Made by a program: the position numbers and the translations under genes
Assembly: GCA_017435245.1 (NCBI GenBank)
Contig: JAFSFK010000034.1
Coordinates: 1-31,066 of the forward strand
Origin: Oscillospiraceae bacterium
Lineage (GTDB): Bacteria > Bacillota > Clostridia > Oscillospirales > Oscillospiraceae
Length of the DNA: 31,066 nucleotides
Direction: 5' to 3'
The notes under the pieces: generated by a model
Databases searched by the model: none
What the model was told of the DNA's origin: nothing
The model's input: the letters and a program-made list of their open reading frames with translations, nothing else
Shown here: positions 7,901-13,974 of the stretch, piece by piece
How the letters are laid out: each line of letters opens with the position of its first letter
Numbering within the stretch: position 1 is the first letter of the stretch

Positions 7901-10554
7901 GCGGCGAGATCTCCGGCAATGAGAAGTACGGCGTTTGGGTCGAGCAGGGTACCTTCAATATGAATGGTGGTATGATCTTCAACAATCTCCATGGTGTTGT
8001 TATAGGCAATACTACTACCAATGCTGAGGGCGAGGTAACCATTACCGATGGTACCTTTAATATGACCGACGGTGAGATCTTCGGCAATTCTGCTACTGCT
8101 GAGGGTGCAGGTGTTCGTTTCCAGACCGTTGGAAGTGTGTTCAATATGTCCGGCGGTTTGATCCGCAGTAACTCCTGTACCGGCATTTCCTCCAGCTGCG
8201 GCGGTGTCCGTGTCCTGGGTCAGTTTAATATGACCGGCGGCTCCATTTGTGGCAATGTGGGTACGACCGATAATACTTCCCAGCTGATCTGCAGCGATGA
8301 TGCAGCAGTTATCAGCATTTCCGGTACTGCACAGATTTCTAATACCGGTGCAGATGAAGAATTGAATGAAGTCGAGGCCAGCAAATACAGCATCAATTGC
8401 TACAAGGGTGCTGTTACTGTCAGCGGCGGCAGCTATACCGGTCCTGTTGCTGTGGCGAAGACTTGCACCTTGTCTATCACCGGCGGTTACTTTGATTCTG
8501 ATGTTAAGGCCTGGGTTGCTGAGGGCTACCAGCAGTATCTGGACGGCAGCGTTAACACCATCTGCACCGAGCACGAGATCGTGGATGGCTACTGCACGAT
8601 CTGCGGCGCACTGGATCCCAGCATCCCTCAGGGCACCTGCGGTGAGAACCTGACCTGGGTCCTGGTGGGCGGTGTTCTGACGATTTCCGGAACCGGCGAT
8701 ATGGAGGACTACGAGTATGGTACCTCTCCCTGGTATGACTATGTTGCGGATATCACCTCTGTGGTGATTGAAGAGGGTGCTACCTCCATCGGTGCTATGG
8801 CATTCTACGGCTGCGCAAACCTGACCGAGGTCAGTATTAGTGAGTCTGTTGTTGCTATTGGCAAGTATGCTTTCTATGACTGCGCCAACCTGGCTGAGGT
8901 TTCTATCCCCGCCAATGTGACCGAGATCAAGGAAGGTACCTTCTGGAACTGCGGTTTGACATCTGTCACGATTCCTGCAAGTATCGTTAAGATCGGCCGT
9001 TGGGCGTTCTACGACTGCAAGCAGCTGACCCAGATCGAGTTCCTGGGCGATGCTCCCGCTTTCGTTGGTGAGGAGGTCTTTGCGAATGTTACTGCAAATG
9101 CCACCATTCCCGAGAACAATGAAACCTGGACAGAAGAGATCAAGCAGAACTACGGCGGCACCATCACCTGGCCTGCAGTGCATGAGCATAGCTATATGTA
9201 CGAGTGCGATGCTTACTGTAAGGAATGCGGCGAGCTGACCAATCCCGATGCAGCACACAACATCACTCACGTTCCTGCAAAGGCTGGTACCGACTGCCAG
9301 ACCTGGGACGGCAACATCGAGTACTGGACCTGCTCTTACTGTAACGGCTGCTGGGATAATGAGAATGCTACCGGCATGCCTCTGACCATGATGAGCATCA
9401 AGGTTCCCGGCGATCACGTCTACTTCAATGACTGCGATCCCATCTGTATGGTTTGTGGCGAGGAGACCAGAACTGTATCTCACAATGTGATCCATGTGGA
9501 TGCAGTTGAGGGCGACTGCCAGACTATGGGCAATGTTGAGTACTGGTACTGCGACGTCTGTGGCGCTGCATGGCTGGACGAGGCTCAGACCCAGGTCACA
9601 AACCTGATGAGCGTCAAGACCGGCTACGGCGAGCACAAGTACGAGGACGGTGTCTGCGGCGTCTGCGGCGAGGCAGATCCTGACTACGTCGGTCTGTTCG
9701 ACTTTGCCGGTTCTACTATGGAACTGGGCAACGAGCTGGTTCTGAACTTCGTGTTCAGAAATTCTGACCTCACCGGTACTGACAACTACGCAGTTGCCAC
9801 CATCGCCCGTGAGACCGGCGATGCCACCGTCACCATTCCTCAGTCCCAGTGGACTGCCTTCAATGCAAGCATGACCCAGATCCCTGTGATCCTGTTTGCT
9901 AAGGAAATGACTGACGATGTCACTGTTATCATCTACAACGCTGAGGGCAAGCAGCTGTCCAACTCCCGTACTAACTCTATCGTCGGTTACTGCAACGATA
10001 TGTTCAATGCAGCAACCAGCACTGAGGAGAACAAGGTCCTGGCAGTGGATATGCTGAACTACGGTGCAGCAGCTCAGATCCAGTTCAATTACAGAGAGGA
10101 AACTCTGGCAAATGCAAATCTGACTGACGAGCAGAAGGCTATGGCAACTGTTGTTACCGATATGCAGGATGAGTCCGTCAAGGGACCCGGCTGCGCCGGC
10201 GCAACTCTGACTCTGGAAGAGAAGATCCTGCTGAACTTCGTGTACCAGAACGCCACCATCGAAAAGGCGGCATACGCAACTGTGAGCTATGTGGATCACT
10301 ACGATCAGGCTGTGAGCTACACCATCGAGGCAAAGGACTTCCTGGTGTTCAACAGCAGCATGAAGATGGTCCAGATCAACACTCTGGTGGTTGCAGACTG
10401 CCGTACGATGGTCACTGTAGAGCTGTTTGATGCTGAGGGTAATTCCATGGGCATCAGCCAGGATAGCGTTGAGAGCTACACCGCCCGTTCCGGTCAGGAC
10501 CTGTTCAAGGCAATTCTGGCCTTCGGCGACAGCGCTTACGCTAAGTTCCATTAA
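4996..10554 (+). CDS. Giant secreted BspA-like protein with duplicated beta-helix and LRR units
   Basis: This is an 1852-residue exported protein. Residues 1-28 are a signal peptide with a likely cut after SVFA. Residues 36-70 are a Glu-Pro-Thr repeat. Two homologous units of about 629 residues follow. Each has a CxxC element (Cys77, Cys703), a right-handed beta-helix rich in SGGxIxGN-like turns (about 80-540 and 710-1190), a second CxxCG element (Cys548, Cys1200) and a BspA-type LRR_5 domain with TSIGAxAF repeats (about 555-697 and 1207-1395). A Cys/His-rich zone (1400-1560) and a C-terminal domain of two related halves, each with a LNFVxxN segment (from about 1575 and 1745), complete it. 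There is no LPXTG motif, SLH domain or C-terminal membrane segment, so how it stays on the cell is unknown. Such proteins are generally thought to act in adhesion; no enzyme motif is visible. Confidence 0.9.
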   Translation: MLKKLISLLLVLAMVVGMMTVGAVSVFATEEGGENVTEPEATEPEATEPEATEPEATEPEVTEPEVTEPPAPHEHSCEHCEGAEWIAWDGTVAALQQGGHFYLTEETTMSGGFAVESLENKQIDVTICLNGQTLNGPASARMFRLSGGASLTIVDCTAKTVDGVYTAGSIVPQFHNIKGVVAGVYSDVSGEPGSAFAMYDGVIDGGNNSNTSAVSPSNIGGGLIDLNSAGNVNLYGGVLKDYTSYYGGAIYVGSGLLTIDGATITNCNATRGRAIMIKSTGKAVLESGQILGGTTLHGLVALQSGGTLTINGGKIGDTKDANGHGIHINGDKSSVTMNGGEISGNAKYGVWVESGTFNLSGGKISGNLNGVYVDDGIFNMSGGEITGNVSSAEGAGVRINKTTGKMVMSGGKIYANECTGTSSSCAGVRTVGTFEMSGGEIYGNITAESVGNASEILAADANAVVTISGTAAITKTAKYSVNCYKGAVTVSGGTFTGPLSVSANCTLSISGGMFDTDVESYTAEGYTQLLTGEVSTVCAPHALVDGYCTRCGDLDPQAVTGTCDNGLSWILSQGELIISGSGTMVDFETGSAPWSEYAAQITEVDIKQGVTSIGAYAFENSTALVFIEIPVGIVQIGEGAFAGSGLTEILFNGSAPMFVGESIFGGVTAKASYPVNDTSWTEDIKLSYGGSISWEGNVYDHTCPECGSNEWLPFTGIDTSVSNATNLQSGHYYLTADTTLPTSIDLRGDVDVTLSLNGYDLYGPAKSRVFRLSGGAKLTVIDPGAGNVYDSDDQIIGYDGGKIIPQYHGIKGVVCGIYEGTGSTFNLYDGIIDGGSNSNASVVSSTNIGGGLIDMNSAGIINLYGGVLKDYTSYYGGAIYVGGGKLTIDGATIENCNATRGRAIMVKGSTSEAVLESGEILGGSATHGLVALQSGAKFTMNGGKLGNTTGANANGVHISGANSVFTLNGGEISGNEKYGVWVEQGTFNMNGGMIFNNLHGVVIGNTTTNAEGEVTITDGTFNMTDGEIFGNSATAEGAGVRFQTVGSVFNMSGGLIRSNSCTGISSSCGGVRVLGQFNMTGGSICGNVGTTDNTSQLICSDDAAVISISGTAQISNTGADEELNEVEASKYSINCYKGAVTVSGGSYTGPVAVAKTCTLSITGGYFDSDVKAWVAEGYQQYLDGSVNTICTEHEIVDGYCTICGALDPSIPQGTCGENLTWVLVGGVLTISGTGDMEDYEYGTSPWYDYVADITSVVIEEGATSIGAMAFYGCANLTEVSISESVVAIGKYAFYDCANLAEVSIPANVTEIKEGTFWNCGLTSVTIPASIVKIGRWAFYDCKQLTQIEFLGDAPAFVGEEVFANVTANATIPENNETWTEEIKQNYGGTITWPAVHEHSYMYECDAYCKECGELTNPDAAHNITHVPAKAGTDCQTWDGNIEYWTCSYCNGCWDNENATGMPLTMMSIKVPGDHVYFNDCDPICMVCGEETRTVSHNVIHVDAVEGDCQTMGNVEYWYCDVCGAAWLDEAQTQVTNLMSVKTGYGEHKYEDGVCGVCGEADPDYVGLFDFAGSTMELGNELVLNFVFRNSDLTGTDNYAVATIARETGDATVTIPQSQWTAFNASMTQIPVILFAKEMTDDVTVIIYNAEGKQLSNSRTNSIVGYCNDMFNAATSTEENKVLAVDMLNYGAAAQIQFNYREETLANANLTDEQKAMATVVTDMQDESVKGPGCAGATLTLEEKILLNFVYQNATIEKAAYATVSYVDHYDQAVSYTIEAKDFLVFNSSMKMVQINTLVVADCRTMVTVELFDAEGNSMGISQDSVESYTARSGQDLFKAILAFGDSAYAKFH
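5215..7098 (+). repeat. Intragenic tandem unit 1 of the giant surface protein
   Basis: This is the first of two consecutive homologous coding units, each CxxC + beta-helix + CxxCG + LRR. Matching positions are offset by 1887 bp (629 codons). The block beginning GGCGTTCTGAAGGACTAC at 5704 recurs at 7591, so similarity is still visible at the DNA level. Confidence 0.85.
7099..9174 (+). repeat. Intragenic tandem unit 2 of the giant surface protein
   Basis: This is the second homologous unit. Compared with unit 1 it has small insertions, for example near 8005-8060 and 8350-8380 in the beta-helix, and a longer LRR segment with several more TSIG/AIGKYAF-type repeats. Confidence 0.85.
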
Positions 10555-10565
10555 TCAATTTCGAT

Positions 10566-10583
10566 CATCTGTGAAAGCAGATG
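10566..10583 (+). other. Small intercistronic hairpin
   Basis: A 6-bp stem CATCTG/CAGATG with a 6-nt loop begins 11 nt after the stop codon of the giant gene. The tail TTTGG is too weak for a confident terminator, so read-through to the micropeptide gene is likely. Confidence 0.4.
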
Positions 10584-10622
10584 TTTGGAATAAAGAAAAA
10601 CCCAGGAAAGGAGAAACCCAAA

Positions 10623-10724
10623 ATGAAGTTCGAAATGGCTGAGATCAAGGTTGAGAAGTTTGAGGTTATGGATGTCATCACCGCTTCTGAGACCCTGCCT
10701 CCCAACACCACCGATCTGTTCTAA
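10623..10724 (+). CDS. 33-residue micropeptide of unknown function
   Basis: This short ORF has a strong ribosome binding site, AAGGAG at 10608-10613, 9 nt before ATG. It encodes 33 residues starting MKFEMAEIKVEKFEV, continuing with a DVITAS-like segment and ending in a Pro/Thr/Asp tail that closes with Leu-Phe. It has no signal peptide, no membrane segment and no cysteine. Codon use (GAG, AAG, CTG, ATC) matches the highly expressed neighbour. It lies 68 nt after the giant surface-protein gene in the same direction and ends 14 nt before a very stable GC hairpin. Short peptides with a charged N-terminal half and a DVIT-like centre resemble small unannotated ORFs I recall from other Clostridia, but I cannot verify that here. 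A RiPP-type precursor is possible, though no modifying enzyme is nearby. Confidence 0.6.
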   Translation: MKFEMAEIKVEKFEVMDVITASETLPPNTTDLF

Positions 10725-10738
10725 TTGATCAGACAAAG

Positions 10739-10762
10739 CCCCGGCGGCGCAAGCCGCCGGGG
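10739..10762 (+). other. Very stable GCAA-tetraloop hairpin after the micropeptide gene
   Basis: A perfect 10-bp stem CCCCGGCGGC/GCCGCCGGGG is capped by a GNRA tetraloop (GCAA). It is followed by TGACCCCCC rather than a T-run, so it is more likely an mRNA-stabilising or processing element, or a non-canonical terminator, than an ordinary intrinsic terminator. Confidence 0.6.
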
Positions 10763-10850
10763 TGACCCCCCTTACTGTGGGTTTAGGAAATAACCCGAGT
10801 CACGGATTACTTCCTAAGAACGCAGTTTTACGTTCGATAGCAATTACTTA
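10763..10850 (+). other. Structured untranslated stretch with alternative pairings
   Basis: This stretch before the next gene can fold in two exclusive ways. GGGTT (from 10789) can pair with AACCC across TAGGAAAT, or TTAGGAA can pair with TTCCTAA about 21 nt downstream. AACG/CGTT can form a further small hairpin near 10820-10834. No known riboswitch class is recognised and no clear promoter is visible. Confidence 0.3.
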
Positions 10851-10867
10851 TGGAGGATATCTGGAAA

Positions 10868-11305
10868 ATGAAAAAAGGTGTTTTGATCGCAATCGTTGTT
10901 GTACTTGCAATTTTGCTGATCGGTTTGGTATTTGTGGCATTGATGCCTGGACTGAATATCGGTGTGGAGAAGGAAACGCAGCCGGATATATCGGAAACGA
11001 TCCAGACAGAAGATATCCAGGCGGGAGCAGAGGAAGAGGAGAATGCACAGGAAGAAGAGACGGTCCCTCAGGTAGAAGATGAAGAAATAATTATTGAGCC
11101 TTCCCCGGATGATCCCACGATATCGCTGCCCTTTATCCCTTATGATGATCCCACGGAGGCACCGACTCAGCCCGGCAATGCTGAGGAGCCTGCATCTCCT
11201 ACAGAAGCACCTACTGAAGCACCCACGGAGCCTGTGGAAACCATACCGCCTGCAACAATGCCCGGTGGTGAAACCTATCCCCCTAATATGACTCCCTTGT
11301 ACTAA
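10868..11305 (+). CDS. Single-pass membrane protein with acidic Pro/Thr/Glu-rich tail
   Basis: This 145-residue protein of unknown function starts MKKGVLIAIVVVLA and has one hydrophobic segment (about 4-27) that can act as an uncleaved anchor. It is followed by about 115 residues with almost no hydrophobic core: very acidic at first (EEEENAQEEE), then Pro/Thr/Glu repeats such as PTEAPTEAPTEP, ending YPPNMTPLY. The outside part is probably extended and disordered. I chose the ATG at 10868 because GGAGG (10852-10856) lies 11 nt before it; the in-frame ATG at 10850 overlaps that site. The tail resembles the Glu-Pro-Thr stretch at the N-terminus of the giant secreted protein upstream, which suggests both work at the cell surface. 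It ends just before a strong terminator that probably closes this cluster. Confidence 0.75.
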   Translation: MKKGVLIAIVVVLAILLIGLVFVALMPGLNIGVEKETQPDISETIQTEDIQAGAEEEENAQEEETVPQVEDEEIIIEPSPDDPTISLPFIPYDDPTEAPTQPGNAEEPASPTEAPTEAPTEPVETIPPATMPGGETYPPNMTPLY

Positions 11306-11306
11306 A

Positions 11307-11350
11307 TAAAATCACCCCACTGCACAATAGTGTGTAGTGGGGTGATTTTA
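11307..11350. terminator. Intrinsic terminator closing the surface-protein cluster
   Basis: A 15-bp perfect stem (11307-11321 with 11336-11350), extended by a CACA/TGTG pair inside, has A-rich left and T-rich right arms. It starts 2 nt after the stop codon. It can act in both directions. Confidence 0.85.
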
Positions 11351-11361
11351 TGAGTTAACGC

Positions 11362-11404
11362 TAAATTCCGGTTTGTTGAGCAAATGCTGCTAAATCGGAA
11401 TTTA
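11362..11404. repeat. MITE-like palindromic repeat, copy B (minimal form)
   Basis: A 43-bp palindrome is made of the same terminal sequence as copies A and C: TAAATTCCGGTTTGTTGAGCA on the left (split here as TAAATTCCG plus GTTTGTTGAGCA) and the inverted TAAATTCCGATTTAGCA on the right. The interior is essentially missing. It lies between two terminators. Confidence 0.65.
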
Positions 11405-11418
11405 ATGATAGCATAAAT

Positions 11419-11446
11419 ATTGCCCGGTCTGGATAGACCGGGCAAT
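11419..11446 (-). terminator. Terminator of the redox operon
   Basis: A perfect 12-bp stem (11419-11430 with 11435-11446) with a 4-nt loop begins 8 nt beyond the stop codon of the minus-strand gene. On the minus strand it is followed by an AT-rich tail (ATTTATG) without a long T-run. Confidence 0.75.
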
Positions 11447-11454
11447 GGTTCTGT

Positions 11455-12906
11455 TCAGGCTGCCAGCTGGGCTTCCACAACGGCTTCCAGATCCTCGTAG
11501 TGGAGGGCTTCCCAGAAGACCTTGACGATGACACCGTGTTCGTCCAAAACTACGGTGTAGGGGTAGGTTCCACGGCCACCCAGGGTGGAGTAGTAGCCTT
11601 CCATACCGTCTACGATGTAGTCCCGGGCGAAGGTGATGTTGGAATTGGAATAGTGGCTTGCGATGTAGGCAGGTTCCGTTTCGCTGACCATATTGGTGTG
11701 GATGGCAATGACGGAAACTGTGTCGGGATAGTTGGCTGCGATCTGATCAAAGTAGGGCAGCTCGTTGACGCAGGGGGTACACCAGGTTCCCCAGAAATTG
11801 ATGATGGTGATCTTGCCGGTGGTGGTGGGGTCGATGGTCTGAGTAGTGACACCCTCGCCGGTGACGATCTCCAGATCATAGCCGTAGCATAGGTCACCAA
11901 CCTGATTGCCCCGGTTTTCCTCGCCGATGGGCAGGTTAGGTGTGGATTCCTGATTCCAGTAGTAGCCGATCACGCCTACCAGAACGATGACCAGAACTAC
12001 GGCCACAATGGAACGGGTGACGGTGCGCAGCTTCTTGTGCTTTTCGCTGGGCTTAGGATTGGAGCGGAAGCCCTTCCAGGAGATAGCCTTGGTGGGACAC
12101 ACATCGATACACTCGCCGCAGCTGATACACTCCTGATCGCCCACGTGCTTGATATCCACCTTGCAGTGGGCCTGACACAGTCCGCACTGGGTGCATTTGC
12201 TGTTGTCCAGCTTGATGCCGAACACGCTGATCTTATTGAAGATACCGTACAGGGCACCCAGAGGGCAGATGAATCGGCAGAACAGACGGAAGATGAAGAC
12301 AGAACCGACCAAAATGCTGACCATCAGCATAAATTTCCAGGTGAACAGGGGACCCAGCATAGAAAAGTAGCTTTCGTTGACGGCGTTGCTCAGTAGTCCG
12401 ATGCCGCCTTCCAGGGTGCCGGCGGGGCATATGTATTTACAGAAAGCGGGCAGGGGCGTGTCCCGAAAGGCGTACATAATGGGCACAATGAATACAAAGA
12501 ACACCAGCACCACATATTTAAACCAGGACAGCAGCCGGGTCACAGGGCTTTTCTTTAGCTTTGGAGTCTTGATCTTGTAAACCAGCTCCTGCACAAGACC
12601 GAAGGGACACAGCCAGCCGCAGATCATTCTGCCGAACATCAGGCTGTACAGCAGCAGAATGCCGCATACATAATAGATTGTAGAGTGGTCGGCGCTGAAG
12701 GAACCCTGCAGACTGCCCAGAGGGCAGGCACCCACGGCACCGGGACAGGAGTAGCAATTGATGCCCGGAGCACAGATCTTCTTGGTATTGCCTTGATAGA
12801 TATTACCGGTGACAAAGCCCTTGAGGTTGGCATTAAACAGTACGGCAAAGTACAGCTGCATGATCTTCCGCTTGGAAGGGATCAGTCTTTTCAGTTTTTC
12901 TTTCAT
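11455..12906 (-). CDS. Membrane 4Fe-4S polyferredoxin fused to a TlpA/ResA-like thioredoxin domain
   Basis: This 483-residue protein joins two usually separate parts. The N-terminal part resembles NapH/YccM-type membrane electron carriers: several membrane segments (about 75-95, 128-147, 187-207, 300-317) and Cys motifs CGWLCP (Cys96, Cys100), CKYICP (Cys156, Cys160) and CRFICP (Cys210, Cys214). It also has an N-terminal CAPGINCYSCPG cluster and a ferredoxin-like domain with two CxxCxxCxxxC motifs (Cys238-248 and Cys260-270). After the last membrane segment comes a thioredoxin-fold domain (about 335-483) with WCTPC (Cys376, Cys379) and the cis-proline region TYPY (Pro449). The likely role is passing electrons across the membrane to an extracytoplasmic thiol-disulfide domain; this is inferred from the fusion. 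It lies 6 nt after the CXXC membrane protein gene, with GGGGTG inside that gene's end as the ribosome binding site. Confidence 0.92.
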   Translation of the reverse strand: MKEKLKRLIPSKRKIMQLYFAVLFNANLKGFVTGNIYQGNTKKICAPGINCYSCPGAVGACPLGSLQGSFSADHSTIYYVCGILLLYSLMFGRMICGWLCPFGLVQELVYKIKTPKLKKSPVTRLLSWFKYVVLVFFVFIVPIMYAFRDTPLPAFCKYICPAGTLEGGIGLLSNAVNESYFSMLGPLFTWKFMLMVSILVGSVFIFRLFCRFICPLGALYGIFNKISVFGIKLDNSKCTQCGLCQAHCKVDIKHVGDQECISCGECIDVCPTKAISWKGFRSNPKPSEKHKKLRTVTRSIVAVVLVIVLVGVIGYYWNQESTPNLPIGEENRGNQVGDLCYGYDLEIVTGEGVTTQTIDPTTTGKITIINFWGTWCTPCVNELPYFDQIAANYPDTVSVIAIHTNMVSETEPAYIASHYSNSNITFARDYIVDGMEGYYSTLGGRGTYPYTVVLDEHGVIVKVFWEALHYEDLEAVVEAQLAA

Positions 12907-12912
12907 TGCTTA

Positions 12913-13686
12913 TCACCCCAATCCCACGCACTCGGTGCAGATGTTTTTGGCTTTGGTCAGCACGTCTGCGGTGCCGCCGGCGAAGAACCCGTACACGAGC
13001 ACCGCTACGGCTACACAAACCAGCGCCCAACGGGCGATCACCAAAAGCTTAGTGCGGTCGGCCTTGGGTGCCGGAGCAGCCGTTTCGCTTATGGGGATCT
13101 GCTTGACCAGCTCGATCTCCTTTTGCAGGCTGCTTTTTGCCCGATATGCAGTCCCGATGGCACAGCCGAAAGGTACTGCCAGACAGCCCAGCAGGATCAT
13201 AACAGCCTTTGCCATAGAGCTGTTGATCTCGGACTGATGGAAATTGGCGGGGTTTGCGCCGTAGAACAAGAATCCAATGCTGCAAACGCCCAAAACAGCC
13301 AGAGTGATGATCTTATCCCGGCTGCGGTTTTTCCGCAGGGACAGGATCTGCGCTTTCAGTGCGGAATCGCAGCTGTCCACATCTCGTTTTGCCAGCAGCC
13401 GATCCAGGGTGACAGCAGGATCTTTTTCAGCTTTGAGCTTCTGCTTCTGAAGCGGGAGGAAAAAGTCCAGTACAAAGGCAGCCAGAACCAGTGCCAGGCA
13501 CAGATAGACCGGCACAGCAATGACGGAAAAGCCGTGGGCGACCTTTTCCGGAGTAAAGATCTGGTCGCCGCCACCCAGGTAAATGCCCAGGCAGGCGGTC
13601 ATCAGACATACCCCAGCCACAACAAGAGCAATGCTCAGCACGATGCCGCATACAAGACGCAGACGGCGCAGGGAATCATTATTCAT
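12913..13686 (-). CDS. Multi-pass membrane protein ending in a CD1871A-like CXXC module
   Basis: This 257-residue membrane protein has about five hydrophobic segments (roughly 12-36, 53-75, 126-145, 160-180 and 218-236). Its last 40 residues, a membrane helix followed by TKAKNICTECVGLG, closely resemble the short CD1871A family of CXXC proteins of Clostridia, which as I recall often sit beside 4Fe-4S membrane genes. Here the module seems fused to a larger membrane part that I do not recognise. The start at 13686 is fixed by AGGAGG (complement of 13695-13700) 8 nt upstream; a longer open frame reaching 13920 has no such site and would cross the promoter. It is the first gene of a two-gene operon, so the CTEC pair probably exchanges electrons with the downstream protein. 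Confidence 0.82.
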   Translation of the reverse strand: MNNDSLRRLRLVCGIVLSIALVVAGVCLMTACLGIYLGGGDQIFTPEKVAHGFSVIAVPVYLCLALVLAAFVLDFFLPLQKQKLKAEKDPAVTLDRLLAKRDVDSCDSALKAQILSLRKNRSRDKIITLAVLGVCSIGFLFYGANPANFHQSEINSSMAKAVMILLGCLAVPFGCAIGTAYRAKSSLQKEIELVKQIPISETAAPAPKADRTKLLVIARWALVCVAVAVLVYGFFAGGTADVLTKAKNICTECVGLG

Positions 13687-13731
13687 ATGTATGTCCTCCT
13701 GTGGGAGAGATTTCGTGAAAGGATTTTTCTT

Positions 13732-13760
13732 AGTATAGCATATGGATTTTGGAAAGTAAA
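13732..13760 (-). promoter_or_regulatory. Promoter of the redox operon
   Basis: On the minus strand TTTACT (complement of 13755-13760) and TATACT (complement of 13732-13737) are separated by 17 bp. A 13-bp perfect palindrome, CCGCAATTTGCGG (13764-13776), lies just upstream of the -35 box and could be an operator. Confidence 0.65.
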
Positions 13761-13763
13761 TCC

Positions 13764-13776
13764 CCGCAATTTGCGG
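13764..13776. promoter_or_regulatory. Palindrome, candidate operator
   Basis: CCGCAA-T-TTGCGG is a perfect 6+1+6 inverted repeat positioned 3 bp upstream of the redox operon -35 box, in the region between two divergent promoters. A role as a protein-binding site is inferred from position only. Confidence 0.35.
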
Positions 13777-13873
13777 AAATAGATCGCAGTAAGAGAGAAA
13801 AAACAAAAACGTCCGCTGCTGACGGACAAATGCCACGCTTTTATCCGTATTTTTGCGTTTTGTGCGAAATTTC

Positions 13874-13902
13874 TTGCATTTAGCCCCCAAATACGCTATT
13901 AT
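13874..13902 (+). promoter_or_regulatory. SigA promoter of the protease-transporter operon
   Basis: TTGCAT (13874-13879) and TATTAT (13897-13902) are separated by 17 bp, 72 nt before the start codon. A second TATAAT-like box near 13925 lacks a good -35 partner. It is divergent from the redox operon promoter about 115 bp away. Confidence 0.75.
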
Positions 13903-13974
13903 AGTATGGCATATGTACATAATGGCTTATAATGCGTTTATTATGCGTAAACCACGATAGAAAGGCGAAAAAGT

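Noticed and set aside
4894..10551. An 1885-codon open frame on the minus strand
   Set aside because: Same explanation: it mirrors the giant surface-protein gene, whose promoter, ribosome binding site and signal peptide are clear.
10739..10762. GC hairpin as a standard rho-independent terminator
   Set aside because: There is no T-run after the stem; the following bases are TGACCCCCC. It was recorded as a hairpin of uncertain role.
13687..13920. Longer N-terminus for the CXXC membrane protein
   Set aside because: The upstream part has no membrane or domain pattern, crosses the promoter at 13732-13760, and AGGAGG with ideal spacing marks the start at 13686.
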